From positions 3,979 to 67,978 of the forward strand of contig CAYNQF010000003.1 in assembly GCA_964399265.1 (NCBI GenBank): a stretch of DNA of 64,000 bases. Direction: 5' to 3'. This DNA comes from WJLY01 sp964399265. Its GTDB lineage: Bacteria > Joyebacterota > Joyebacteria > Joyebacterales > Joyebacteraceae. A model generated the notes under the pieces. The model was not told the DNA's origin, did no database searches, and saw only the letters and a list, made by a program, of their open reading frames with translations. Position numbers and translations under genes: made by a program. Below are positions 34,224-42,632 of this stretch, one piece after another (position 1 is the first letter of the stretch; the number at the start of each line of letters is the position of its first letter).

Positions 34224-35078
34224 TCAGATGGGAGAGCGCAACCGCCTCTCCATGCGTCGCATCGACGTCAGCCTCTTGCGGTCGAACTCGGGTGTCTCGC
34301 CCGGTATCTCGAACACGAACGGAAGGTGTGCGAGTTCGGGGTTGCCGACGAGGTTTCGGAGCGCACGTCTGCCCATGTTGCCCTCCGACCACAGCGCATG
34401 CCGGTCGCGGCGAGAGCCGAGTTCGGCGTGCGAGTCGTTGCCGTGGACGCCCACCAGCCGCCCGATCCCCGGGCCGTCATCGAACTCCCGCAGCATGGCA
34501 TCGAGCGCTTCCTGACTGCGCAGGTCGTACCCCAGCGCCCAGAGGTGCGCCGTGTCGAGCAGGATGCCTACCCTGTCCGAGGGGAAGGGGGAGACGATGC
34601 CTGCCAGCTCCTCGAACGTTATACCGATCTCGGTGCCCTTGCCCGCGCCGCCCTCGACGGCAACTGCCGCGCCGCCCGGCGCCCTCTCGAGGACGTGCCC
34701 GAGTGCGCGAACGGCTCGCTCCACGCCGGCCCGCGCGCCGGCTCCCAGGTGGTTACCGGCGTGGACGATGACGGGCCCCGCCTGCAGCTCCGAGGCGCGC
34801 GTCATCGCGTCCACCAGAGCTCGGCGCGACCTTCCCCCGAGGCGCCTGTCGCCAGTGGCGAGGTTGATGAGGTAGGGGGCGTGCACGAAGACCGGTCCCA
34901 TCCCGGCGGACGCCACGGCGCGGACGAAGCCGTCCCGGTCGGCGGGGTCGAGCCGTCCTATGGCCCAGCCGACCGGATTTCCGGAGAATATCTGAAAGGG
35001 ACCGCAACCGATGTCGGCGGCGTATCGGGCTGTGGTGGCGAGGCTTCTCTGCCTCGGCACGTGGATGCCGAATCGCAT
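34224..35078 (-). CDS. nfo: Endonuclease IV (AP endonuclease, Nfo family)
   Basis: A 284-residue TIM-barrel AP endonuclease that cuts DNA at abasic sites in base excision repair. It begins MRFGIHVPRQRSLATTARYAADIGCGPFQIFSGNP and contains VFVHAPYLINLATGDR, GPVIVHAGNHLGAG, VAVEGGAGKGTEIG, ILLDTAHLWALGYD and VHGNDSHAELGSRRDRH, which carry the His/Glu/Asp zinc ligands of the family. ATG 35078 gives a standard length; an in-frame ATG at 35138 adds a Pro/Arg-rich stretch with no support. It sits alone on the minus strand between two C25 peptidase paralogues. Confidence 0.92.
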   Translation of the reverse strand: MRFGIHVPRQRSLATTARYAADIGCGPFQIFSGNPVGWAIGRLDPADRDGFVRAVASAGMGPVFVHAPYLINLATGDRRLGGRSRRALVDAMTRASELQAGPVIVHAGNHLGAGARAGVERAVRALGHVLERAPGGAAVAVEGGAGKGTEIGITFEELAGIVSPFPSDRVGILLDTAHLWALGYDLRSQEALDAMLREFDDGPGIGRLVGVHGNDSHAELGSRRDRHALWSEGNMGRRALRNLVGNPELAHLPFVFEIPGETPEFDRKRLTSMRRMERRLRSPI

Positions 35079-35193
35079 GAAGGCTCCATTCTCCGGGGTG
35101 TTCCGCGGTCCCGGCCGACGAGGCGGCCTCTGTCGCACGGCCGGTCCAGGAGGTCACGCTTACGGTGCATTGTACCACTTCGATGGAAAACCT

Positions 35194-35222
35194 TTGCGCC
35201 GCATCTTGCTAAGTGATATAAT
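35194..35222 (+). promoter_or_regulatory. Predicted promoter for the second C25 peptidase gene
   Basis: TTGCGC (35194-35199), a 17-base spacer and a perfect TATAAT (35217-35222). The leader then holds a small hairpin GCCGG...CCGGC (35251-35268) before the GGAGG ribosome site. Confidence 0.65.
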
Positions 35223-35306
35223 CCACGGCAGTTACGTTGATTGAGGCCGTGCCGGGTTTAATTCCGGCGCGGGCCGCACGGATCCCCCGGGAGGAGAGAG
35301 GCTGGC

Positions 35307-38300
35307 ATGAGACAGACGTCGAGCACTCCGAGGGCCCTTCTGGCCGCTTTGGCGGTCCTGGTCTTGCTGTTTGCCGGAAGCGCGGCTGCGGGAGTCACGA
35401 CCCAGCACTACGAGTTCGCGGAGCCGGTCGTGACGGAGGCCGGCGGGTACGCCCACGTGGAGATGGACGGCGCCACGACCTACGGTGAGCCGGGCAAGCC
35501 GGCCCTGCCGGTCACGGGCGCGAGCATCCTTCTGCCACCGGGAGAGGAACTGGTGAGCGTGAGGGTGGTCCCTGGTGAGAAGGTCACGCTCCCGGGCAGC
35601 TACCTGGTCGAACCCGGGCAGAGGCAGTATCCGCTTTCGTACGCGGGCCCTGTGGAGCGGTACTCGGCCGATTACGCCGGGCTGGGCGCCTACCCTTCCG
35701 AGAGGAACGGCGGCTCGACCTTCGGATTCTACAGAGGACACGGTATTGCCAGCGTGTCTCTTCTGCCGGTCGAGTACGACGCGGAGTCCGGCCGGATCTC
35801 TTACTACTCGAGCATGGACGTCGAGATAGAGAGCGCACCGACGGAGAAGGCGGCGCGCACCGCCGAGCGCATGATCCGCGTCGACGCCGGAACTAACGCG
35901 ACGCTAACGCGCATCGTCGACAACTCCCCACGAAAGACCCTCTATAACGCGATAGACAGGGTGAGGCCGCTCAGCCGGTCGCTCGATCCTTCACTCGACT
36001 ACAAGTATGTCATCATAACGACGAGTTCGTGGGACGACTATCTCACCGACTTCGCGGAGTTCGAGACACAGCGCGGCTACAAGGCGGGCATCTTCCTGCG
36101 TTCGTGGATCTCGTCGAACTACGCCGGTGACGACGACCAGATGAAGATCAGGAACTTCATCATAGATGCGTACGACACGTGGGACATCGACTACGTGCTT
36201 CTGGTCGGCGACGCGCGCGATGCCAACGGCATCCCGCACCGAGGTATGTGGAACGATGCCTACGGCGAGTATGAGGACGACCTGCCGGCCGATGTCTACT
36301 ACTCCAGCCTGGACGGCAACTGGAACACCGACGGTGACAATCTCTGGGGCGAGTACAGCCCCGAGGAAGCCGACCTCTATCCCGAGGTTGCAATCGGCCG
36401 CGTCTGCGCGGACGACGTCGCCGGCGTGCAGAACTTCGTCACGAAGACGATGCGCTACGTCGACTCGCCGGTCGTGGGAGAGTGCGACGAGGCGTTGATG
36501 GTTGGGGAGCTTCTCTGGTCCAGCCCGCTAACCTACGGCGGAACGTACATGGACGAGGTGATGAACGGCTCGTCCGCCAACGGCTACACGACCGTAGGAT
36601 TCCCCGGCACGATGAACATGGACACGCTATACGATCGCGACGGGACGTGGAGCTACTCGACGCTCATTAGCATGATGGAGAGCGGCCTCAACATCGTGAA
36701 TCACCTGGGGCACAGCAACACGACGTACGCGATGAAGATGGACACGGGCGACATTCCATCGTTCGATAACGACGGCACGACCCACACGCTCAACTTCGTC
36801 TACAGCCAGGGTTGCTACTGCGGTGCATTCGACGACAGGGACACGTACGGCAGCTACGGCAGCGACTGTTTCGCCGAACAGTTCACGACGGACGACGACG
36901 GTGCCGTGGCGGTCATCATGAACTCGCGCTACGGCTGGGGCGACCCGGGTGGAACGAACGGATCGTCGCAGTACTTCAACCGGGAGTTCTTCGACGCGAT
37001 GTTCTCCGAGGGCATCTACACTCTGGGCGAGGCGAACGACGACTCCAAGGTCGACGCTCTCTGGGCGATCACCTACGGCGCCAATCGCTGGTGTCATTAC
37101 GAGCTGAACCTGTTCGGCGATCCGGCGCTTGAGCCGTGGACGGCCGAGCCGACGGCGCTCACCGTGAACCACCCGTCGACGATCATGGTCGACCAGCCGG
37201 ACATGGAGTTTGTCGTTACCGACGGCCGCGCGGCGGTTGCCGGAGCCCGTGTGACCATCTGGACCGACGACTACTCGGTCTACGACACGGGACTCACCGA
37301 CGCGCAAGGTGAGGTGACCGTACATCCCAGCGCGGGGTCAGAGGGCACGCTCAACATCAAGGTCCATGCTCACGACCATCTCACGTGGGGCGGCACCGTT
37401 GCGGTCACGCCCGCCAGCGGGGCGTACGTCGTCCTGGAGGACTACGTCGTCGATGACGACCAGAGCGGCGAGAGCAGCGGAAACGGCAACGCGATCGTCA
37501 ACGCCGGCGAAGACGTCGAGCTCGTGGTCACTCTCGAGAACGTCCTTGTCGATGACGCCTACGGGGTAACTGCTACGCTCTCGACGAGCAGCAGCAGAGT
37601 GTCGATTACGGACGACTACGAGGAATACGGGGACATACCGGCCCTGGCGTCGGCACAGTGTCTGGATGACTACAATCTGACGATATCGTCCGACACGCCC
37701 GACGGCGAAGTGATACCGCTCACACTGACGGTGACCGATGCAACGCGGAGCACTTGGGAGTCGGACTTCACCATCACGGTCGCGTCCCCGGTAGTGGAGT
37801 ACGCCGACCATTCGTCCGACGACCCGCCGTACGGCGGCAATGGAAGCGGCTGCCTTGAGGCCGGCGAGACGGTGGTGCTGAGCCTGTCACTCACGAACTC
37901 CGGGAGCGCCGGAGCGACCGGCGTGACGGCCACCATTTCGAGCACGGACCCGTACGTTCAGATCAACGACGACTCGGCCGCCATCTCCTCGCTCGGGTCC
38001 GGGTCCACACAGGCGGTGTCTCCCGACTTCTCGGTGACCCTCCTGCCCACTTGTCCGGAGCTGCACGAGATCATCTTCGATGTCGCCGTTACGGCGGATT
38101 GGGGATACTCCGCGTCGCACCAGTTCAGCATGCTCTCGGGAGGCGCCCCGTTCACCGACGACGTCGAGCAAGGCGAAGGAAAGTGGACGCACGGGGTGGT
38201 TACACCGAGCTTCGGTGACGAGTGGCACGTGGACACGTATCGCTACCACACGAGCGGCCACAGCTGGAAGTGCGGTGGGTCCGGATCGCTTGACTACGGC

Positions 38301-39002
38301 GACTCGAACGACGGCGCACTGGTCATGAGGCCAATGTGCATAGGTGCGAACGGCGTGTTCTCGTTCTGGCACTGGATGGACGCCGAGGAGGAGGGCTCGA
38401 CGTCGGCCTGGGACTGCGGATTCCTTCAGATCTCCACCGACGGCGGGGACACCTGGAGTGTTCTCTACCCGGACGGCGGCTACAGCCACACGAAGAACAC
38501 CAACTCGGCCAACCCTGTGCCCGAGGGAACGCCGTGCTGGTCCGGCACGTTCAGCTGGACACAGGAGACCTGCGATCTCTCGGCCTATGCGGGCCAGACC
38601 ATTGAGATCCGCTTCAGGTTCGCCTCGGACGGGTACGTTACCGGCGAGGGTTGGTACATCGATGACATCGACCTGACCTTCGATGCCGGAGGAACGTCCG
38701 GCCTGGAGGAAGGCGAGGTCCCGGCGGTCTTCGCGCTCAGGCAGAACGTGCCCAACCCGTTCAACCCCGTCACGGTGATATCCTACCAGCTGCCGCAGGC
38801 CGGACACGTCAAGCTCGACGTCTACAACGTGGCCGGCAAGCTCGTGACGACGCTCGTCGACGAGGCGCAGCAGCCCGGTTTGAAGTCGGTGACGTGGGAC
38901 GGGACCGACGCGAAGGGCAACAAGGTCGCGAGCGGCGTCTATCTGTACAGAATCGAGGCCGGAGACGACGTGGCCAAGAAGATGATGGTGTTGCTGAAGT
39001 AG
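35307..39002 (+). CDS. Gingipain-like C25 peptidase with FlgD-like sorting domain (paralogue 2)
   Basis: A 1231-residue exported protein with the same architecture as the one at 30419: signal peptide (RALLAALAVLVLLFAGSAAA), propeptide-like region with HYEFAEPVVTEAGGYAHVEM, C25 fold with YKYVIITTSSWDDYLTDF and YVLLVGDARDANGIPHRG, catalytic His469 in NHLGHSNTTY and Cys503 in YSQGCYCGAF. Ig-like modules with GNGNAIVNAGEDVEL and GNGSGCLEAGETVVL follow, and a FlgD-like C-terminal domain (RQNVPNPFNPVTVISYQLP ... ASGVYLYRIEAGDD) ends KKMMVLLK. Clear paralogy across the full length shows a gene duplication separated by nfo. GGAGG and a TATAAT promoter lie upstream. Predicted to be a cell-surface cysteine protease; peptide specificity cannot be read. 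Confidence 0.9.
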   Translation: MRQTSSTPRALLAALAVLVLLFAGSAAAGVTTQHYEFAEPVVTEAGGYAHVEMDGATTYGEPGKPALPVTGASILLPPGEELVSVRVVPGEKVTLPGSYLVEPGQRQYPLSYAGPVERYSADYAGLGAYPSERNGGSTFGFYRGHGIASVSLLPVEYDAESGRISYYSSMDVEIESAPTEKAARTAERMIRVDAGTNATLTRIVDNSPRKTLYNAIDRVRPLSRSLDPSLDYKYVIITTSSWDDYLTDFAEFETQRGYKAGIFLRSWISSNYAGDDDQMKIRNFIIDAYDTWDIDYVLLVGDARDANGIPHRGMWNDAYGEYEDDLPADVYYSSLDGNWNTDGDNLWGEYSPEEADLYPEVAIGRVCADDVAGVQNFVTKTMRYVDSPVVGECDEALMVGELLWSSPLTYGGTYMDEVMNGSSANGYTTVGFPGTMNMDTLYDRDGTWSYSTLISMMESGLNIVNHLGHSNTTYAMKMDTGDIPSFDNDGTTHTLNFVYSQGCYCGAFDDRDTYGSYGSDCFAEQFTTDDDGAVAVIMNSRYGWGDPGGTNGSSQYFNREFFDAMFSEGIYTLGEANDDSKVDALWAITYGANRWCHYELNLFGDPALEPWTAEPTALTVNHPSTIMVDQPDMEFVVTDGRAAVAGARVTIWTDDYSVYDTGLTDAQGEVTVHPSAGSEGTLNIKVHAHDHLTWGGTVAVTPASGAYVVLEDYVVDDDQSGESSGNGNAIVNAGEDVELVVTLENVLVDDAYGVTATLSTSSSRVSITDDYEEYGDIPALASAQCLDDYNLTISSDTPDGEVIPLTLTVTDATRSTWESDFTITVASPVVEYADHSSDDPPYGGNGSGCLEAGETVVLSLSLTNSGSAGATGVTATISSTDPYVQINDDSAAISSLGSGSTQAVSPDFSVTLLPTCPELHEIIFDVAVTADWGYSASHQFSMLSGGAPFTDDVEQGEGKWTHGVVTPSFGDEWHVDTYRYHTSGHSWKCGGSGSLDYGDSNDGALVMRPMCIGANGVFSFWHWMDAEEEGSTSAWDCGFLQISTDGGDTWSVLYPDGGYSHTKNTNSANPVPEGTPCWSGTFSWTQETCDLSAYAGQTIEIRFRFASDGYVTGEGWYIDDIDLTFDAGGTSGLEEGEVPAVFALRQNVPNPFNPVTVISYQLPQAGHVKLDVYNVAGKLVTTLVDEAQQPGLKSVTWDGTDAKGNKVASGVYLYRIEAGDDVAKKMMVLLK

Positions 39003-39025
39003 CGTTCAGTTCGAAAGTTAGCTCC

Positions 39026-39053
39026 TTGCGCGGCGGGGCCGGACGACTATGAT
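39026..39053 (+). promoter_or_regulatory. Predicted promoter for the trehalose-phosphatase-like gene
   Basis: TTGCGC (39026-39031), 16 bases, TATGAT (39048-39053). The same -35 hexamer occurs before the C25 peptidase at 35307. It rules against translation starting at the ATG at 39049, which lies inside the -10. Confidence 0.5.
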
Positions 39054-39153
39054 GTATATGGTCCTTCGGCCCCGCTCTCTATTCCCCCGGCCCGTGGTGG
39101 GTCGGGGATGCGGCGGCCTCAGATCGACTCGTCCAGCCAGCGAGGTGAGCGCT

Positions 39154-40050
39154 GTGGCCGTCCGAACGACCAACCTGGGGTTCCCCAAGCACGTGTCGGA
39201 AGAGATCGATCTTCTGTCCAGGGCGCTGGGCGGAGCGTTCCGCGTGTTCCTGTTCGCCGACTACGGCGGCACACTCGTTCCCAACGGCCCCGGCTCGGAC
39301 CACAAGCCGACTCCCGAACTCAAGAAGCGCCTCGAGCAGCTCTCACAGGTGGAGTCGTTCTCGATCTTCATCCTGAGCGGCAGGACCATCGAGGAGCTTG
39401 ACGGTCTACTGGGCCTCGAGGACGTCGGCCTCATAGGTCAGGGCGGATTCGAGATCAGGAAGCCGGGCGGGACCACGGTGTACCCGGTCGACGCTGGGGC
39501 GGTGGTGGGACTCCTGTCGCACGTGGAACTCGAGGCTCACGGCTGTCTCTGTTCGCATCCGTGCGTGCAGGTGGTGAACAAGGGTTTCGCGATCGCCATT
39601 GAGCACGGCTCGTGCGACCCCGATGTCTCAAGGCGCGCGACGCACTGCTTCACGGACCTCGTGAGGTCGCTCGACAAACACAACCAGCTCGAACTCATGT
39701 ACAGGTCGGACGCGGTGGAAGCCAGGATGGCTGGTTGGCGGAAGGGTGACGCGGTCACGCACGTGCTCAAGGACGCGGACATCGAGGACACGCTCGCGAT
39801 CTACATGGGCGACGACGTCACTGACGAGGAGGCCTTCGAGGCCCTGGGGAAGTGGTCGGGGGACGGAAACGACTCCAAGTCGTGGTTCATCGGGGACCCC
39901 GACGACGACGACGAGTCGGTCCCCAAGTCGCTGCCCATCCTGGTGTCTCCGACGCCTCGGTCCACGACGGCCTCGCTCTTCGTGCGCGGACCGCACGAGG
40001 TCTACGAATTCCTCTCGTCGGTGACTGCCATCGCTACAGCTCTCATGTAG
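39154..40050 (+). CDS. Trehalose-6-phosphate phosphatase-like HAD protein with altered catalytic motif
   Basis: A 298-residue HAD-superfamily protein of the OtsB type, which normally removes phosphate from trehalose-6-phosphate. Motif II (FILSGRTIEEL), the GLIGQGGFEI cap entrance, motif III Lys (GWRKGDAV) and motif IV (IYMGDDVTDEEAFEAL) are conserved. Motif I reads FADYGGTLVP: the nucleophile Asp is present but the second Asp, the general acid/base of D-x-D-G-T, is Gly. That would impair normal phosphatase turnover unless it is a sequencing error. The GTG at 39154 with GAGGTG six bases upstream fits a promoter at 39026-39053. No otsA-type synthase is in the window. Convergent with the UspA gene, one base apart. 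Confidence 0.8.
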   Translation: MAVRTTNLGFPKHVSEEIDLLSRALGGAFRVFLFADYGGTLVPNGPGSDHKPTPELKKRLEQLSQVESFSIFILSGRTIEELDGLLGLEDVGLIGQGGFEIRKPGGTTVYPVDAGAVVGLLSHVELEAHGCLCSHPCVQVVNKGFAIAIEHGSCDPDVSRRATHCFTDLVRSLDKHNQLELMYRSDAVEARMAGWRKGDAVTHVLKDADIEDTLAIYMGDDVTDEEAFEALGKWSGDGNDSKSWFIGDPDDDDESVPKSLPILVSPTPRSTTASLFVRGPHEVYEFLSSVTAIATALM

Positions 40051-40051
40051 C

Positions 40052-40483
40052 TCACCCGTGCTTCCTTCTTACGAGCAGCACAGAGCACGCGGCGCCCTGC
40101 GAGACGGCCGTGCTCACCGACCCCATCGACCTGATCTGGTCGGGGCTCTTCCCTCGGACTCCCACAACGATAAGAGACGCGTCCAGGTCGGCCGCAAGCT
40201 TGAGCACCGCCTCCGCCGGATGTCCCTTCTCCAGAAAGTGCGGAGTGGCCGCCACTCCCGCGGCGCGCGCGACCTCCACGGCGTGGCTGAGCGTTCTCTC
40301 GCCGTCCTTCCTTAGCGCGTCCTCAGTTGCGTCCGCGAGGTCGGCCCGGTAAGCATCGGGAATGTGGAACGCGTGGCAGACGTCCACGGAGGAGGAGCCG
40401 CAACCGGCGATGGTCGACGCCGCCCGGACCGCGGCATCCGCGTCGAGCGAGCCGTCGACGGCGACGAGGATCTTCTCGAACAT
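40052..40483 (-). CDS. Universal stress protein, UspA family
   Basis: A 143-residue UspA-fold protein starting MFEKILVAVDGSLDADAAV, the usual first strand and Asp-containing loop. It has the ATP-binding-type C-terminal signature IVVGVRGKSPDQIRSMGSVSTAVSQGAACSVLLVR (G-x-x-G-x9-G-S). It is a cytoplasmic stress-related nucleotide-binding protein. It starts three bases after the MscS stop, so the pair is one transcript, consistent with an osmotic or general stress role. Confidence 0.92.
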   Translation of the reverse strand: MFEKILVAVDGSLDADAAVRAASTIAGCGSSSVDVCHAFHIPDAYRADLADATEDALRKDGERTLSHAVEVARAAGVAATPHFLEKGHPAEAVLKLAADLDASLIVVGVRGKSPDQIRSMGSVSTAVSQGAACSVLLVRRKHG

Positions 40484-40486
40484 GGT

Positions 40487-41407
40487 CTACCCCTCCGATG
40501 GCGGTTTGTCGCCCGACAGCTGCACGCTGAGCCTGGCATTCATGGGCTCGCCCTCGCCCAGGTACACGGTGCGGTGCGGGAACGGGATCTCGATGCCCAG
40601 CTCGTCGAAACGCTTCTTGATCTTGCGGCGGAACTCGCGCCCTATCGTCCATTGCTGAAGCGGCTGCGTGGTGAACATCACGCGGATGTTGACCGCCGAC
40701 TCGCCGAAGCTGTCGACTCCGAGGATTTGAAGAGGCTCGGTGATGAGCGGGGCGAACTTCTCGTCCTTCTGAAGCTCGTCACCTACCTGTCCCAGGACCT
40801 CCATGACGTAGTCGACGTCCTCCTTGTATGCGACTCCCACGTCCAGAAGGAATCTCGACCACTCCTTGGTCATGTTCGTGACCGTCGTGATCTGCCCGTT
40901 GGGCACCACATAGACCTTGCCCTCGAGGTCACGCAGGACTGTCGTTCTGAGCGAGATCTTCTCGACGAGCCCCGAGACGCCGCCTATCGACACCACGTCT
41001 CCCACTCGGAACTCGTTCTCGACCACGATGAAGACGCCGTTGAGGAAGTCCTTCACGAGAGACTGGGCTCCGAATCCAATGGCCAGTCCGGCGATTCCGG
41101 CGCCTGCCAGTATGGGGCCGATGTCCACGCCGAGTTCCTTGAGCACCATCATTGCCGCGAAGGCCCAGACTACGAGCGTCATGACGTTATTGAGGATCTT
41201 CGTGAGCGTATCGGCGCGCTTCTCGCGTTCGCTTCTCGTCGTGGGATCGTCATCCTCGAAGAACCGGTTGAGCCGGTGTATCGAGAAGCGGAGCAGGCGG
41301 ATGATCACGTAGGCGCCTACGATGATGAAGACGATCTTGAGTCCACTCGTCAGGAGCCATTTCATGACCTTCTCAGCGTCGAACAGAGTCTTCCAGTCGA
41401 CTGACAT
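40487..41407 (-). CDS. mscS: MscS-type small-conductance mechanosensitive channel
   Basis: A 306-residue inner-membrane channel. Three hydrophobic segments (about 15-38, 68-92 and the pore helix) are followed by the MscS signature GAGIAGLAIGFGAQSLVKDFLNGVFIVVENEFRVGDVV. The soluble vestibule has VEKISLRTTVLRDLEGKVYVVPNGQI and ends with FDELGIEIPFPHRTVY. It opens under membrane tension to release solutes on hypo-osmotic shock. It is followed by uspA (three-base gap) and preceded by an aminopeptidase gene 16 bases upstream. Confidence 0.93.
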   Translation of the reverse strand: MSVDWKTLFDAEKVMKWLLTSGLKIVFIIVGAYVIIRLLRFSIHRLNRFFEDDDPTTRSEREKRADTLTKILNNVMTLVVWAFAAMMVLKELGVDIGPILAGAGIAGLAIGFGAQSLVKDFLNGVFIVVENEFRVGDVVSIGGVSGLVEKISLRTTVLRDLEGKVYVVPNGQITTVTNMTKEWSRFLLDVGVAYKEDVDYVMEVLGQVGDELQKDEKFAPLITEPLQILGVDSFGESAVNIRVMFTTQPLQQWTIGREFRRKIKKRFDELGIEIPFPHRTVYLGEGEPMNARLSVQLSGDKPPSEG

Positions 41408-41423
41408 GACTTCCTCTCTCTAG

Positions 41424-42530
41424 CTAGTCGAGCGTGAACTTCCCGTCCTTGTAGACCACCTTCCCGTCGGCGTAGATCTTGCCGCCGTCGCGCATGTCGG
41501 TGACCATGTCCCAATGGATGGCCGACTCGTTCACTCCGAGCGACTCTGGAATCGACGCCCCCATGGCCATGTGGACGGTGCCGCCGATCTTCTCGTCGAA
41601 GAGCGTGTTACGGGTGAACTTCTGTACCGAATAGTTGGTGCCGATGGCGAACTCTCCGACTCGCTTGGCCCCGTCATCCGTGTTGAGCATGGCCTCGAGG
41701 AAGTCCTGGCCCTTTGAGGCCGTGGCCTTGACGATACGGCCCTTCTTGAACGTAAGCCGGACTCCCTCGGCCTCCCTTCCGTAGTAGAAGGCGGGGAAGG
41801 AGAACGTGATCGAGCCCTCGACCGAGTCCTCGACGGGTCCCGTGAAGATCTCGCCGTCCGGCATGTTCGCCTTGCCGTCGCAGTTGACCCACTTGCGTCC
41901 AGCGACCTTCATCGTGAGGTCGGTCCCCTTCGTCACAACGCGGACCTTCCTGGCGTGGTCGAGACGCTTGCAGATCCTCGCCTGCTTGCGATGCACCGAC
42001 TTCCAGGCGGCTATTGGGTCCTTCTTGTTCACAAGACAGGCGTCCAGGACGAAGTTCTCGTACTCCGGGAGCGACATCTCGGCATCCTGGGCGCTCGCAT
42101 TGGTCGGGAACTGCGTCCCCACCCACTTGAGCTCTCCGGCGGCCTCACGCTCGTTCCACCGCCTCATTATCGGCGCGGTGGCACTCGCGCGCTCCCGCTG
42201 CCTGTCCGGGTCGACGTTGGCCAGATCCTTGGTGTTCTCGTCGGCCCAGAACGAGATGAACTTGTCCGTCTTCTCTACTTCCTCCATGGCGACGGGGCTC
42301 AGGAATCTGAGCTGATCCTTTCTGGCCTCCTTGAGGAATATCTCGGAGATCCCGGGCAGGTGGCACCTGACGAACGGATGACCGCCGGCCTTCAGGCATT
42401 CCCTGTAGACCTCCTTCGTCAGAAGCTCGGCCACCGGGTACGTCTGTATGGCCACCAGATCTCCCTTCCCGACCTCGACCGAGTAGTTCACAAGCACCTT
42501 CGCGAGCGCTTCGTATCTCGGGTCTCTCAC
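41424..42530 (-). CDS. M29-family aminopeptidase (paralogue A)
   Basis: A 368-residue M29 metallopeptidase of the thermophilic aminopeptidase (AmpS/AmpT) family, which removes N-terminal residues from peptides using two metal ions. Metal-ligand regions are visible: MPDGEIFTGPVEDSVEG, VGEFAIGTNYSVQKF, GTVHMAMGAS and AIHWDMVTDMRDGG, which supply the Glu, Glu, His, His and Asp ligands. The GTG at 42530 aligns exactly with the start of paralogue B (xDPRY) and has GAGGAG upstream; an ATG at 42608 is not supported. It is over half identical to the upstream gene. Confidence 0.92.
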   Translation of the reverse strand: MRDPRYEALAKVLVNYSVEVGKGDLVAIQTYPVAELLTKEVYRECLKAGGHPFVRCHLPGISEIFLKEARKDQLRFLSPVAMEEVEKTDKFISFWADENTKDLANVDPDRQRERASATAPIMRRWNEREAAGELKWVGTQFPTNASAQDAEMSLPEYENFVLDACLVNKKDPIAAWKSVHRKQARICKRLDHARKVRVVTKGTDLTMKVAGRKWVNCDGKANMPDGEIFTGPVEDSVEGSITFSFPAFYYGREAEGVRLTFKKGRIVKATASKGQDFLEAMLNTDDGAKRVGEFAIGTNYSVQKFTRNTLFDEKIGGTVHMAMGASIPESLGVNESAIHWDMVTDMRDGGKIYADGKVVYKDGKFTLD

Positions 42531-42632
42531 CTGGATCTCCTCACTGCAGTGGCGGCTGCGCTCCGACTCTGATGATGGCACGGACGGACGACTATGTCCG
42601 ATGGGCATGCCGCTCAGCGCGGCGCCCGGGTT

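Noticed and set aside
35245..35275. GCCGGGTTTAATTCCGGC as the T-arm of a tRNA gene
   Set aside because: No acceptor stem, anticodon arm or D-arm can be formed around it and it sits in the leader of the C25 gene; treated as a small leader hairpin.
39049..39153. Longer N-terminus for the trehalose-phosphatase-like protein from ATG 39049
   Set aside because: That ATG lies inside the predicted -10 element and the added residues are Arg/Pro/Gly-rich; GTG 39154 has a ribosome site.
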